Positions 33,591 through 40,625 of a stretch of 46,938 nucleotides of DNA are shown here, piece by piece (the stretch's first letter is position 1; each line of letters opens with the position of its first letter). The position numbers and the translations under genes are program-made. The notes beneath the pieces were generated by a model. It saw only the letters and a list, made by a program, of their open reading frames with translations, was not told the origin of the DNA and did not search any database. This stretch comes from Methanolinea sp. UBA473 (lineage in GTDB: Archaea; Halobacteriota; Methanomicrobia; Methanomicrobiales; Methanospirillaceae): the NCBI GenBank assembly GCA_002509495.1, contig DAEV01000012.1, positions 4,714-51,651 on the forward strand, read 5' to 3'.

Positions 33591-33615
33591 TTCATCGTAC
33601 CGATGAACATTCATC
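33591..33615. repeat. Alternating TTCATC/GATGAA inverted repeats
   Basis: TTCATCG and CGATGAA pair perfectly around TAC (33591-33607). GATGAA also pairs with a following TTCATC (33610-33615) around CA. A further TTCATC occurs at 33539-33544. Mutually exclusive hairpins or a multi-site operator could form. Position is about 230 bases upstream of the caspase-like gene and just downstream of dapF. Confidence 0.45.
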
Positions 33616-33716
33616 ACTGCGATTAATATTCATAGAACCAATAAATTATACCTCTTATTCGATTTGTTATATCAATCCAGAAAGTATTTCGCAAATAAGA
33701 TTAAACGAACAACAGT

Positions 33717-33759
33717 CACCTGGGGTTCTCCTCACGAGCATGATGTTGAACCCCACGTG
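33717..33759. repeat. Stem-loop, 11 of 12 paired bases
   Basis: CACCTGGGGTTC at 33717-33728 pairs with GAACCCCACGTG at 33748-33759 with a single mismatch and a 19-base loop. It is a GC-rich hairpin standing in AT-rich DNA 80 bases ahead of the caspase-like gene. It could be a terminator for dapF, a structured leader, or a recombination or mobile-element end. Confidence 0.45.
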
Positions 33760-33841
33760 GCCCGAAGGCATGAGGTAATCTGCGTTTCAGGATAAAAAGG
33801 ATTTCTTCGTGCCTTGTATTTGAGTAATACAGAGGTGAAGA

Positions 33842-35350
33842 ATGAGAAGAACAAGGAGAGAGAACCGGTTCTGTTGGCTGCTTGTCACACTGCTCATCAC
33901 AAGCTTCCTCCTCCCACCGGTTTTTGCCACTATTTCTAGTGAAAAAGAAAAAGGACTGACTAAAGAAGAAGAAACAGTTCTTTTTACTCCGGAAGGCCAC
34001 TATCGCGCACCCCCTGCCCTTCCCGACGAATTCAGGGAGAACCTTTCACTCTGGCAACTCCCCGGATACGAAACACAACTGACAGAGGGGAAGATGTTGA
34101 CGACACCCTATTCCGATGGAACGATCCAGCTGCAGAATGGATGGAATTTAATTTCCATTCCCAAGAAGTTATTATCCGGTTACGACACCGCGGGATATGT
34201 GTTTGCCGGACTGGATTCCGGTGGACGATCCATCTGGCATTATAACGGTTCGACGCAATTGTGGGATCGTGTATTGCCTGGTACAGTCCTAAAACCGTTG
34301 GAAGGATATTATGCCTATTCTGTAGGATCATTCACTCTGAATACGGTTTATCTCCCTCCAGCTCAACAACCGAATCCTTCCACAAACCTATACCCAGGTT
34401 GGAACATGATTGGATTTTTCGATCCCATGGGGAATTCGGAAGATGATTTCCTTCACGCGGCCATGGCACGCGATGAACTGGCGCAATTAGGTGGCAGCTG
34501 GTCCGAGATCCAGGGATTCGATCCCATAACCCAGCAGTACGAGACGAGTATCATCAATGGCGGATCCGGTATCCATTCCGATTACCAGTTGATGTACCCG
34601 GAAAAAGGTTACTGGATTTGGATGAATTCAGATTATAGCGGTTGGACTATTCCTACGTATCATACCTACTATTGCTCGGCTGAGTGGGTGAACGACTATC
34701 ATGGGCAACAACCACCGTTATCTTTGTCTGACGATGCAGCAATTGGTTTTTATGAAGAGCTTAGTTCAGCCCCTAATTGGCAAGGACGGTTTATCATTGG
34801 AGATGATAATGGATTAGCTCAAGAGATTCATTGGAAAGAAGCGACTGATTCAAATTATATCGACAATACTAACTTCGCATACTTTGCCGGACACGGTGCC
34901 TCGGATAGAATTGTATTCTACCATCCAAGTGATGAGAATCAACGTAGTCTTTATTATAATGAGGCCCAATGGGGAAACGGCCAGGTTGACTGGATCGCCC
35001 TTGATGCATGCAATGTTTTGCAAGAGTCTGGAAAGGATAATTGGAAATCTGCCTTCAAAGGACTGCATTCAATTGTCGGATGGCATACTAATGCATATGC
35101 CCATCAGAATTTTGGCAACATCTTTTCGGCAAGATTGAAATTAGGGGACACAATTTGGTATGCTTGGAGATATGCAGGACAGTATTGCGCACCATCATAT
35201 TATGAAATTGCAATTCTCGCGGTCGACCTCGATGGTAATCCAAGTACTAGAGATTGTGTCGATGATCACATCTATGAAAAAGGCCAATGGATAAGCCCAA
35301 TGGGAAATCCAGAGCTGAATAATTTCGTTTATTACAGGGAGTATTGTTGA
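33842..35350 (+). CDS. Exported caspase-like (HG/DAC) protein with N-terminal beta repeats
   Basis: A 502-residue protein. Signal peptide at about 1-29. Two beta-repeat units follow, NGWNLISIPKKLLSGYDTAG (about 99-118) and YPGWNMIGFFDP (about 184-195), each ending with a GYYAY or GYWIW strand. The C-terminal domain (about 270-500) has FAYFAGHGASDRIVF with H351 and DWIALDACNVLQ with C390: the strand-HG/strand-DAC arrangement of clan CD cysteine peptidases, resembling the DUF6345-type domain. Peptidase activity is inferred, not shown. GAGGTGA precedes the ATG. Codons end in A/T far more often than in neighbouring genes. It is followed after 18 bases by its probable partner gene. Confidence 0.75.
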   Translation: MRRTRRENRFCWLLVTLLITSFLLPPVFATISSEKEKGLTKEEETVLFTPEGHYRAPPALPDEFRENLSLWQLPGYETQLTEGKMLTTPYSDGTIQLQNGWNLISIPKKLLSGYDTAGYVFAGLDSGGRSIWHYNGSTQLWDRVLPGTVLKPLEGYYAYSVGSFTLNTVYLPPAQQPNPSTNLYPGWNMIGFFDPMGNSEDDFLHAAMARDELAQLGGSWSEIQGFDPITQQYETSIINGGSGIHSDYQLMYPEKGYWIWMNSDYSGWTIPTYHTYYCSAEWVNDYHGQQPPLSLSDDAAIGFYEELSSAPNWQGRFIIGDDNGLAQEIHWKEATDSNYIDNTNFAYFAGHGASDRIVFYHPSDENQRSLYYNEAQWGNGQVDWIALDACNVLQESGKDNWKSAFKGLHSIVGWHTNAYAHQNFGNIFSARLKLGDTIWYAWRYAGQYCAPSYYEIAILAVDLDGNPSTRDCVDDHIYEKGQWISPMGNPELNNFVYYREYC

Positions 35351-35368
35351 AAACAATGGAGGATTACC

Positions 35369-36328
35369 ATGACATTTAAGCAAAAATTATCTATCACTGG
35401 CATTGTGGTAATAGTTCTTATCAGTTCAATATTACTGATGGGATTTTATTCCACAGGAATTCATCCTCCTAACAATGTAAGTGTCACGAATGTTGAAGTC
35501 AGGAGTTTGATCGAAGGATCAAATATAATCCCCGATCTGTCAGTGAATGCCACATTACCCACCGTCCCGGAGGAAATCATGGTGTATACAGCCACACGCG
35601 GGATTGACAATGAAGGTTTTCGTCGTATAGCGAATGAATTAGGCATTCACGGAGAAGAAAAGGAAGAATACGGCTTTGTTATTTCGAAGAACGAACAATC
35701 TCAGGTTGATGCGGAACTCTCAACCGGTGTAATCTCTTATAAGAACCAATCAAAGCAACCGGATTATGATGAAGCAAGCATTGATAAATATCTGCCCAGT
35801 GACGAAGAGGCACGGAAAATTGCAGATGACTTCCTTGCTACGAAGAACTTAAAGCCTGATGATGCAGTATTTCTGGATATTACTCACAATGAGGGATTTC
35901 TTTTAGGAGATCCACCCAGAAAATGCTCGGAATCCATTAATGTTGAATATATTCATGAAATTAATGGCCATAAATTACTCACAGACCAACTCCGGATTGA
36001 GATCGGTGTTCATGGTGCAGTATTGTCCATGTTTAAAAAATGGACCGATTATAAACCGCTCAAAGAATATCCTTTGATAACACCGGATAATGCAATCAAA
36101 AGCATCAAGAAATCGGGTGTGGTTATCCCAAGCGGCATGAAAGATCCGCAGAAAGCGACCGTTAGGGAAATCTCCATCGGGTATATCGGAGAAACTCAAT
36201 CAGGAAACCTTCCCTACCTGATTCCAGTCTATGTTTTTGAGGGTACTGTGGAAGGGGCAGATGGCAGTTCAGCCGTATTCTATCAATGGATCCCGGCAAC
36301 GCCAGAACTCGCATCGGGGATCACTTGA
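35369..36328 (+). CDS. Membrane-anchored protein of unknown family, partner of the caspase-like gene
   Basis: A 319-residue protein I cannot assign to a named family. One N-terminal TM anchor (about 8-27), then an external region with a conserved YLPSDEEARKIADDFLATKN helix (about 146-165) and a C-terminal beta-rich part (VLSMFKKWTDYKPLKEY, TVREISIGYIGETQSGNLPY, VFYQWIP) reminiscent in pattern of PepSY/YycH-type domains. The start is fixed by TGGAGG at 35357-35362. It shares strand and AT-rich composition with the caspase-like gene 18 bases upstream, so they should be cotranscribed. A degenerate paralogue follows directly. A regulatory or inhibitory role on the peptidase-like protein is a guess from context. 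Confidence 0.72.
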   Translation: MTFKQKLSITGIVVIVLISSILLMGFYSTGIHPPNNVSVTNVEVRSLIEGSNIIPDLSVNATLPTVPEEIMVYTATRGIDNEGFRRIANELGIHGEEKEEYGFVISKNEQSQVDAELSTGVISYKNQSKQPDYDEASIDKYLPSDEEARKIADDFLATKNLKPDDAVFLDITHNEGFLLGDPPRKCSESINVEYIHEINGHKLLTDQLRIEIGVHGAVLSMFKKWTDYKPLKEYPLITPDNAIKSIKKSGVVIPSGMKDPQKATVREISIGYIGETQSGNLPYLIPVYVFEGTVEGADGSSAVFYQWIPATPELASGIT

Positions 36329-36340
36329 TATTGCAGGGAA

Positions 36341-37308
36341 ATGACGGATAAACCCTCTCTTTTTTGAATCATCCTTTTTGTGATTGCCGTTGCAGGAGCA
36401 ACAGGCATAATATGGCACCTGGGATCTTCGATCACAGGGGATACTCATCAATCCGCAGAGACCAGTTTCTCAGCGATTGAGTTCCAAAGTATCAATACTG
36501 GCACGCACTTCGTATCCGAGATCAGGATCGAGCAACACTTCCAAACGGTTCCCGAAAGGTTGATGTTGTACTCCAAACAGCAGATGTCCGATGAAGAGAT
36601 CCTACAGATCGCATCGGATTTGGGAATTTCAGGTGAACCAACGGAAGAATCAGGCTGGATTTCTGTGAAAAACGGGCCGTGCAAATTCCTATCCGAGCCC
36701 GGAGGTCGCGCCATATCCGTTGTGAATGAGACCCCCATGCCAAGTTATGAACTGGAATTCATCGATTCCCACCTTCCAAGCGACGAAGAAGCCAGGAAAA
36801 TTGCGGATGAATTCCTAGTCCTCCATAATATCCAGGCTGAAGGCAGGAGATTCACCGGAGTGAACCACGGGATCGGGTACTTCACTTACAGGATTTGAAG
36901 GTGAAGGACAACGAAGAATTGACCGTAGTATACAGGCACTTCATTGGAGATCACGAGATATTCAACGAAGACCTGGGCGTTCGGGTGACATTTATCGGCA
37001 CTGTCAACAGCCTTTTCTGGAAATGGACCCGCTACTCACCCTACAAGGAGTACCGGGCGATAAGTCCCGAAGAAGCGGTCACCTGCCTCCAGAAGACGGG
37101 CATCGTCGTGTTCGGGGATATCTCAACGCCCGATTATGCAACGGTCAGGAATATTACGATCGGGTACCTCGGGGAGACCCGTTCGGAGGACCTTGATTAC
37201 CGGATCCCTGTGTATAAGATCGAAGGCGTGGTGTATTCCAACAGCTCGACCACGGAATTTTTCCAGTATGTCCCTGCTTCCCTCGAGGCAGCAGCGGAAC
37301 TCATTTAG
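36341..37308 (+). pseudogene. Decayed paralogue of the preceding membrane-anchored protein
   Basis: A full-length second copy broken twice. From the ATG at 36341 the frame reads MTDKPSLF, meets TGA at 36365-36367 in place of a TM residue (TGG would give tryptophan), and continues in the same frame through the TM and the LPSDEEARKIADEFL helix to a stop at 36896-36898. The remainder (FIGTVNSLFWKWTRYSPYKE, ATVRNITIGYLGETRSEDLD, TEFFQYVPAS) lies in another frame up to 37308; one extra base near 36893-36896 would join them. Its composition is closer to the GC-rich host than that of the intact copy. A selenocysteine reading of TGA is unlikely inside a TM segment. Confidence 0.72.
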
Positions 37309-37434
37309 TTCCTTCAAATTCCCCTTTTTCAAGGATTAACCGGGGAGCATTGATTTCTGGCCTTCCAGGGGACTCCTAAACAGTTCTTCTTCAATCATGA
37401 GATCGTCCCATTCGAGAAAAATTGACCGTAAAAC

Positions 37435-38118
37435 TCACTCCACAACTGCAACTAGCGGAAAGACGACAATAAGATAGTAGAGCGCCACCGCGAGCATCAG
37501 CATCCCCGCGGTGAAATGGATGACCCGGCTGTGCTTCGCAAGGAATCCGAGGATCTCCTGGCTTTTTGAAAGCGAGAGGGCTGACAGGACGAGGAGCGGC
37601 AGGGACATCCCGATGCCGAACGCAAGGAACGTGGCAAGATTCACGGCAATCCCCTCGACCGCCGTCCCGAGCGCCAGCAGCACCACGACCGCTGCGGCGT
37701 TGCAGGGGAGGATGATCACCCCGAAGAACATGCCCAGGAGAAGCGAGTCGGTAAAGGGATTCTTCCCGGCCGGTAGCTTAGCCGCCGGGATGTAACGCGA
37801 CAGATCGAGGTCCAGGATCAGTCCAATTGAGAATATTGCCAGGATGAGGAATGCAATCCGGGAGACGATCCCGAGAAATTCCGCGAGGGACACCCGGATC
37901 AGCGTAATGTAGATGACCCCGAAGAGCAGCATCGAGGCGATAACGCCGGTGCATACCAGGAATCCAAGGGTAAGTGCGCCACCCCGTACTGGTTTCCGAT
38001 CCTTTCTCCCGGCCAGGAACGAGAGGTAACCGGGATAGAGCGGGATGATGCAGGGTGAACCCAGGGGTGCGTACACCCCGGCAAGGAATGCCATCCAGAG
38101 GGCCGCGAGGGGCTCCAA
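37435..38118 (-). CDS. CcdA-like thiol-disulfide transmembrane electron carrier
   Basis: A 227-residue membrane protein with six predicted TM helices and the paired cysteines of CcdA/DsbD-beta: C23 in GSPCIIPLYPGY and C139 in VIILPCNAAA. It passes reducing equivalents from cytosolic thioredoxin to extracytoplasmic thiol proteins. The start is a TTG at 38118 with GGAGTG upstream, three bases after the stop of the thioredoxin-like lipoprotein gene, which is its obvious electron acceptor. CcdA is usual in methanogens without cytochrome c; there it serves other exported redox proteins. Confidence 0.9.
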   Translation of the reverse strand: MEPLAALWMAFLAGVYAPLGSPCIIPLYPGYLSFLAGRKDRKPVRGGALTLGFLVCTGVIASMLLFGVIYITLIRVSLAEFLGIVSRIAFLILAIFSIGLILDLDLSRYIPAAKLPAGKNPFTDSLLLGMFFGVIILPCNAAAVVVLLALGTAVEGIAVNLATFLAFGIGMSLPLLVLSALSLSKSQEILGFLAKHSRVIHFTAGMLMLAVALYYLIVVFPLVAVVE

Positions 38119-38121
38119 GGG

Positions 38122-38676
38122 TCAGCACTCCGAGGTGACCGCTGCACGAAGAGTATCCAAGGGTTTGATCCCCGTATCCAGGATGCGGGCCGTGCCATCC
38201 GGGCAGATCGCGATAACGGGTGCCGAGGCAGGGGTGATCACGACAGGCCCGAATTCATCAAGGAGGGATTGGGTCATCTCGATGGGGGAGAGGGAGTAAT
38301 ACCCCTTAAATTCGTTCTGCGCGATATGAGCCTTCAGGGTCTCCGAGTCCTCGCCGGGATCAATGTCCAAACCGATGACTTCCACCTGGTCCCCGAGAGC
38401 CGATTTCAGGGCAGTGATCTCCTTCTGCTGCCTGGTGCAGATCGGGCAGGAGACCGTGAATGCATACAGGATGACCGGACGGCCGGAGAATCCGTCGATC
38501 GTGAGAGTCTCGCCTGTCCTGACATCCTTGAAATGTATGGTTCTCCAGGCTTCACCGGTGGACGCGGATGGAGCCGGTTCCACCGGTGCAGTGCATCCCG
38601 ATGCGAATATCGCTGCGACCACAAGAACGGCCGCTGCCAGGACGATGATCAAGATGGCCGGGTCCTGCCGCTGCAT
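38122..38676 (-). CDS. Thioredoxin-fold lipoprotein (TlpA/ResA-like)
   Basis: A 184-residue protein with a hydrophobic signal ending in lipobox SGC (C28), a short Pro/Ser linker, and a thioredoxin-fold domain with redox motif SCPIC (C77, C80) and the cis-proline region ITPASAPVIAI. It is anchored outside the membrane and would receive electrons from the CcdA encoded three bases downstream. Its ATG is 24 bases after the radB stop, so it may be part of the larC-radB transcript. Its target protein is unknown. Confidence 0.87.
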   Translation of the reverse strand: MQRQDPAILIIVLAAAVLVVAAIFASGCTAPVEPAPSASTGEAWRTIHFKDVRTGETLTIDGFSGRPVILYAFTVSCPICTRQQKEITALKSALGDQVEVIGLDIDPGEDSETLKAHIAQNEFKGYYSLSPIEMTQSLLDEFGPVVITPASAPVIAICPDGTARILDTGIKPLDTLRAAVTSEC

Positions 38677-38700
38677 ACCAGAAAAGAGGGAAAGTCCCGG

Positions 38701-39399
38701 TTAAATATCTACCTGTTCCGGTGGATGAGGGGGCGTAACGGCCCGGATTCCTGTCCCTGTAATCTCGAAATCGAACCACGATCCGCAGGGTCGCGACCTG
38801 TGCTTCACCAGGGTAGCGCGGCGCACCGAGTCCCTCCGTTCAAGGCGGATGATCGCCTTGGATAGGTGTTCGAGCGCCATCCCTCCAAGCCCGGCGGATA
38901 CGTTCCTCACCGTGTCCATGTAGACCTGGTTGGAGATGAGGACGGGGATCTCGTACCGCCTGGCATACCCGAGGAGCTGGAGTACCTGCCCGGTCAGTTT
39001 CTGCATGGCGTCCCGCCCCTTCTCGAGCTGGCTGCGGTAGAGACCCGTGGCCGAATCCACCACGATCAACCCGATCGCTGAGGTGCGCAGCAGTGAGTCC
39101 ATGCCCCTGACCATCACCCCCTGATGAGTAAAGTCCTCGGGCTCGTAGAGATAGAGATTCTTCGCAAGATCCTCCGCAGCGTCCCCCGCGATCTGCCGGA
39201 ACCGTTCGGCTGAAAATCCCTCGCTGTCGAGGAAGATCACCGAGGTCCCCTGCCGGAGGGCCGAGACCGAGGCCATCACGCAGAGCGTGCTTTTTCCACT
39301 CGCAGGTTCTCCGAAGAACTGGCTGATCACCTTGGGCTCGAGGCCTCCCCCCAGGAGAAGATCCAGTTCGGGGGAACCTGTCCGGAGAGGGGGTTTCAT
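38701..39399 (-). CDS. radB: DNA repair and recombination protein RadB
   Basis: A 232-residue RecA-family core protein typical of euryarchaeal RadB. Walker A is GEPASGKST (30-38); the Walker B region is IGLIVVDSATGLYRSQLEKG. It ends in TGIRAVTPP without the N-terminal helix-hairpin-helix of RadA. It is considered a recombination mediator acting with RadA and Hjc. The ATG at 39399 overlaps the larC stop (ATGA, 39396-39399); longer in-frame extensions would run deep inside larC and are rejected. Confidence 0.92.
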   Translation of the reverse strand: MKPPLRTGSPELDLLLGGGLEPKVISQFFGEPASGKSTLCVMASVSALRQGTSVIFLDSEGFSAERFRQIAGDAAEDLAKNLYLYEPEDFTHQGVMVRGMDSLLRTSAIGLIVVDSATGLYRSQLEKGRDAMQKLTGQVLQLLGYARRYEIPVLISNQVYMDTVRNVSAGLGGMALEHLSKAIIRLERRDSVRRATLVKHRSRPCGSWFDFEITGTGIRAVTPPHPPEQVDI

Positions 39400-40586
39400 C
39401 GCAGGTTGTCCTGTCCGAGGAGCTTCCAGGCCTCCTCCTCGACAATCCTCGCTACTTTCCTGGCAGGGAGGCCGAGCGAATCTGCCCATTCCTGCACAGC
39501 TTCGAACTCCGGCTTGAGAACAAAGACGGATTCCCCGATCCTGCCGCACTTCACCGGGATCTCCCTCTCCCGGCCTTCTATTCGGACGCGGACCTGAATA
39601 AGGTCTCTTTCTGCGACAAAACGGTGCACGCTCTGGACACAACGGACACCAAGGGTCCCCATCTCCACTGCCATTGCGGATGCCAGTTCTCCCGAGCGTT
39701 CGGGATCGCAGATCACCCGGATAAGGTGGCCCGGTCTCCCCTTCTTCATGTTGCAGGGGATAGCGCAGACATCCCGTGCACCTGCAGCCATCAACGCGGC
39801 CATTGCGGATGCCATGACTTCTCCGGTGACATCGTCTACGTTGGTCTCCAGGATGTCTACAGAATCCCCCTTCATGACATCCCCCCTCTCGAGGAGTGTC
39901 ACCCGGAGGACGTTGGGGATACAGGGAGGGTCCCGGTCTCCCGCACCATAACCTGTTGCGAGGAGTGTCCCTGTCAGGGGGCCGGGATCCCCTGATGCAG
40001 AGAATTCGGCCAGCAGGGCAGCCCCCGTGGGAGTGCAGAGTTCGCCGTCCTCGAAACTTCCATACCGGATCCTGAGGCCGGAATCTCTCAGGATGGCCAT
40101 GGTGGCGGGGGCTGGTACCGGATATATACCGTGCGGACCGGAGACAGAGCCCCCTCCCAGGGCCACAGGCAGTACTGCCACTGCGTCCGGCCGGAGCAGG
40201 TGGAATGCCGTGCAGGCGCCCACGATGTCTGCGATAGCGTCATCGGCCCCCACATCGTGGAAGTGGGGGGACGCACCGTGGATCTCCTCTTCGGCCCTGG
40301 CAATACGGGAAAAGACCCGCCGGGCCATCTCCAGGGCTTCAGGAGGCGCATCCGCCTCCCCGACTCGTTCCAGCACCTGGTCCAGGGTCCTGTGTATCAC
40401 GGGTGCCCGGGTGTCGACCTTGATGGCCCGAATCCCCGCCCGCTCCACCAGCCGCACTTCCGGATCGGCCACCGCGGATCTCATAGCTCTGGCTACGAGA
40501 TCGGCTTCGGCACCAAGGTGCAGGAGTGCTCCGCAAATCATATCGCCCGCAGCGCCGCGGAAGGGATCGAACACCAGAACTCGCAT
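39396..40586 (-). CDS. larC: LarC-like nickel insertion protein
   Basis: A 396-residue LarC family protein, with FDPFRGAAGDMICGALLHLG at the N-terminus, HFHDVGADDAIADIVGA (about 108-124), GPHGIYPVPAPATMAIL and ELCTPTGAALLAEF. In bacteria LarC inserts nickel into the pincer cofactor of lactate racemase. LarB, LarE and LarA are not in this window. Archaeal copies may serve other nickel-pincer enzymes. It is divergent from cdc48 across a 39-base gap with interlocking TATA elements. Confidence 0.93.
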   Translation of the reverse strand: MRVLVFDPFRGAAGDMICGALLHLGAEADLVARAMRSAVADPEVRLVERAGIRAIKVDTRAPVIHRTLDQVLERVGEADAPPEALEMARRVFSRIARAEEEIHGASPHFHDVGADDAIADIVGACTAFHLLRPDAVAVLPVALGGGSVSGPHGIYPVPAPATMAILRDSGLRIRYGSFEDGELCTPTGAALLAEFSASGDPGPLTGTLLATGYGAGDRDPPCIPNVLRVTLLERGDVMKGDSVDILETNVDDVTGEVMASAMAALMAAGARDVCAIPCNMKKGRPGHLIRVICDPERSGELASAMAVEMGTLGVRCVQSVHRFVAERDLIQVRVRIEGREREIPVKCGRIGESVFVLKPEFEAVQEWADSLGLPARKVARIVEEEAWKLLGQDNLR

Positions 40587-40591
40587 AGGTA

Positions 40592-40623
40592 CTTATAAAT
40601 CCCAGCGTATTGCACCTTTAAAT
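40592..40623. promoter_or_regulatory. Interlocked divergent promoters of larC and cdc48
   Basis: The plus strand has CTTATAAAT at 40592-40600, about 30 bases before the cdc48 ATG (40626). The minus strand has AATTTAAA at 40616-40623, about 33 bases before the larC ATG (40586). Each TATA box lies near the other gene's predicted start of transcription, so the two promoters probably compete. Both transcripts would be nearly leaderless. Confidence 0.5.
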
Positions 40624-40625
40624 TA

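Larger units (their letters stand above)
33505..33841. other. A+T-rich intergenic region with inverted repeats, left edge of the accessory patch
   Basis: About 337 bases without a credible gene. Composition changes sharply from the GC-rich dapF to AT-rich sequence. It contains alternating TTCATC/GATGAA elements near 33591-33615 and a strong inverted repeat at 33717-33759. A likely promoter for the next gene is GGATAAAAAGG near 33790-33800, with GAGGTGA as Shine-Dalgarno at 33832-33838. No integrase, transposase or tRNA is seen. Confidence 0.5.

Noticed and set aside
36365..36367. TGA as selenocysteine
   Set aside because: It falls in a TM segment, no SECIS-like hairpin was seen, the window's SelB-like protein is a non-GTPase, and the same gene has another lesion.
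36895..37308. Separate gene starting at TTG 36895
   Set aside because: It is the out-of-frame C-terminal half of the pseudogene; it aligns to the C-terminus of the intact paralogue and lacks an N-terminus and signal.
33505..37434. Integrated virus, plasmid or insertion sequence
   Set aside because: There is no transposase, integrase, replication gene, terminal repeat or target duplication; only composition and gene content are unusual.
39400..39642. N-terminal extension of RadB by 81 residues
   Set aside because: The extension lies within larC in another frame and is R/P/G-rich; the ATG at 39399 gives the normal RadB length and a 4-base overlap.
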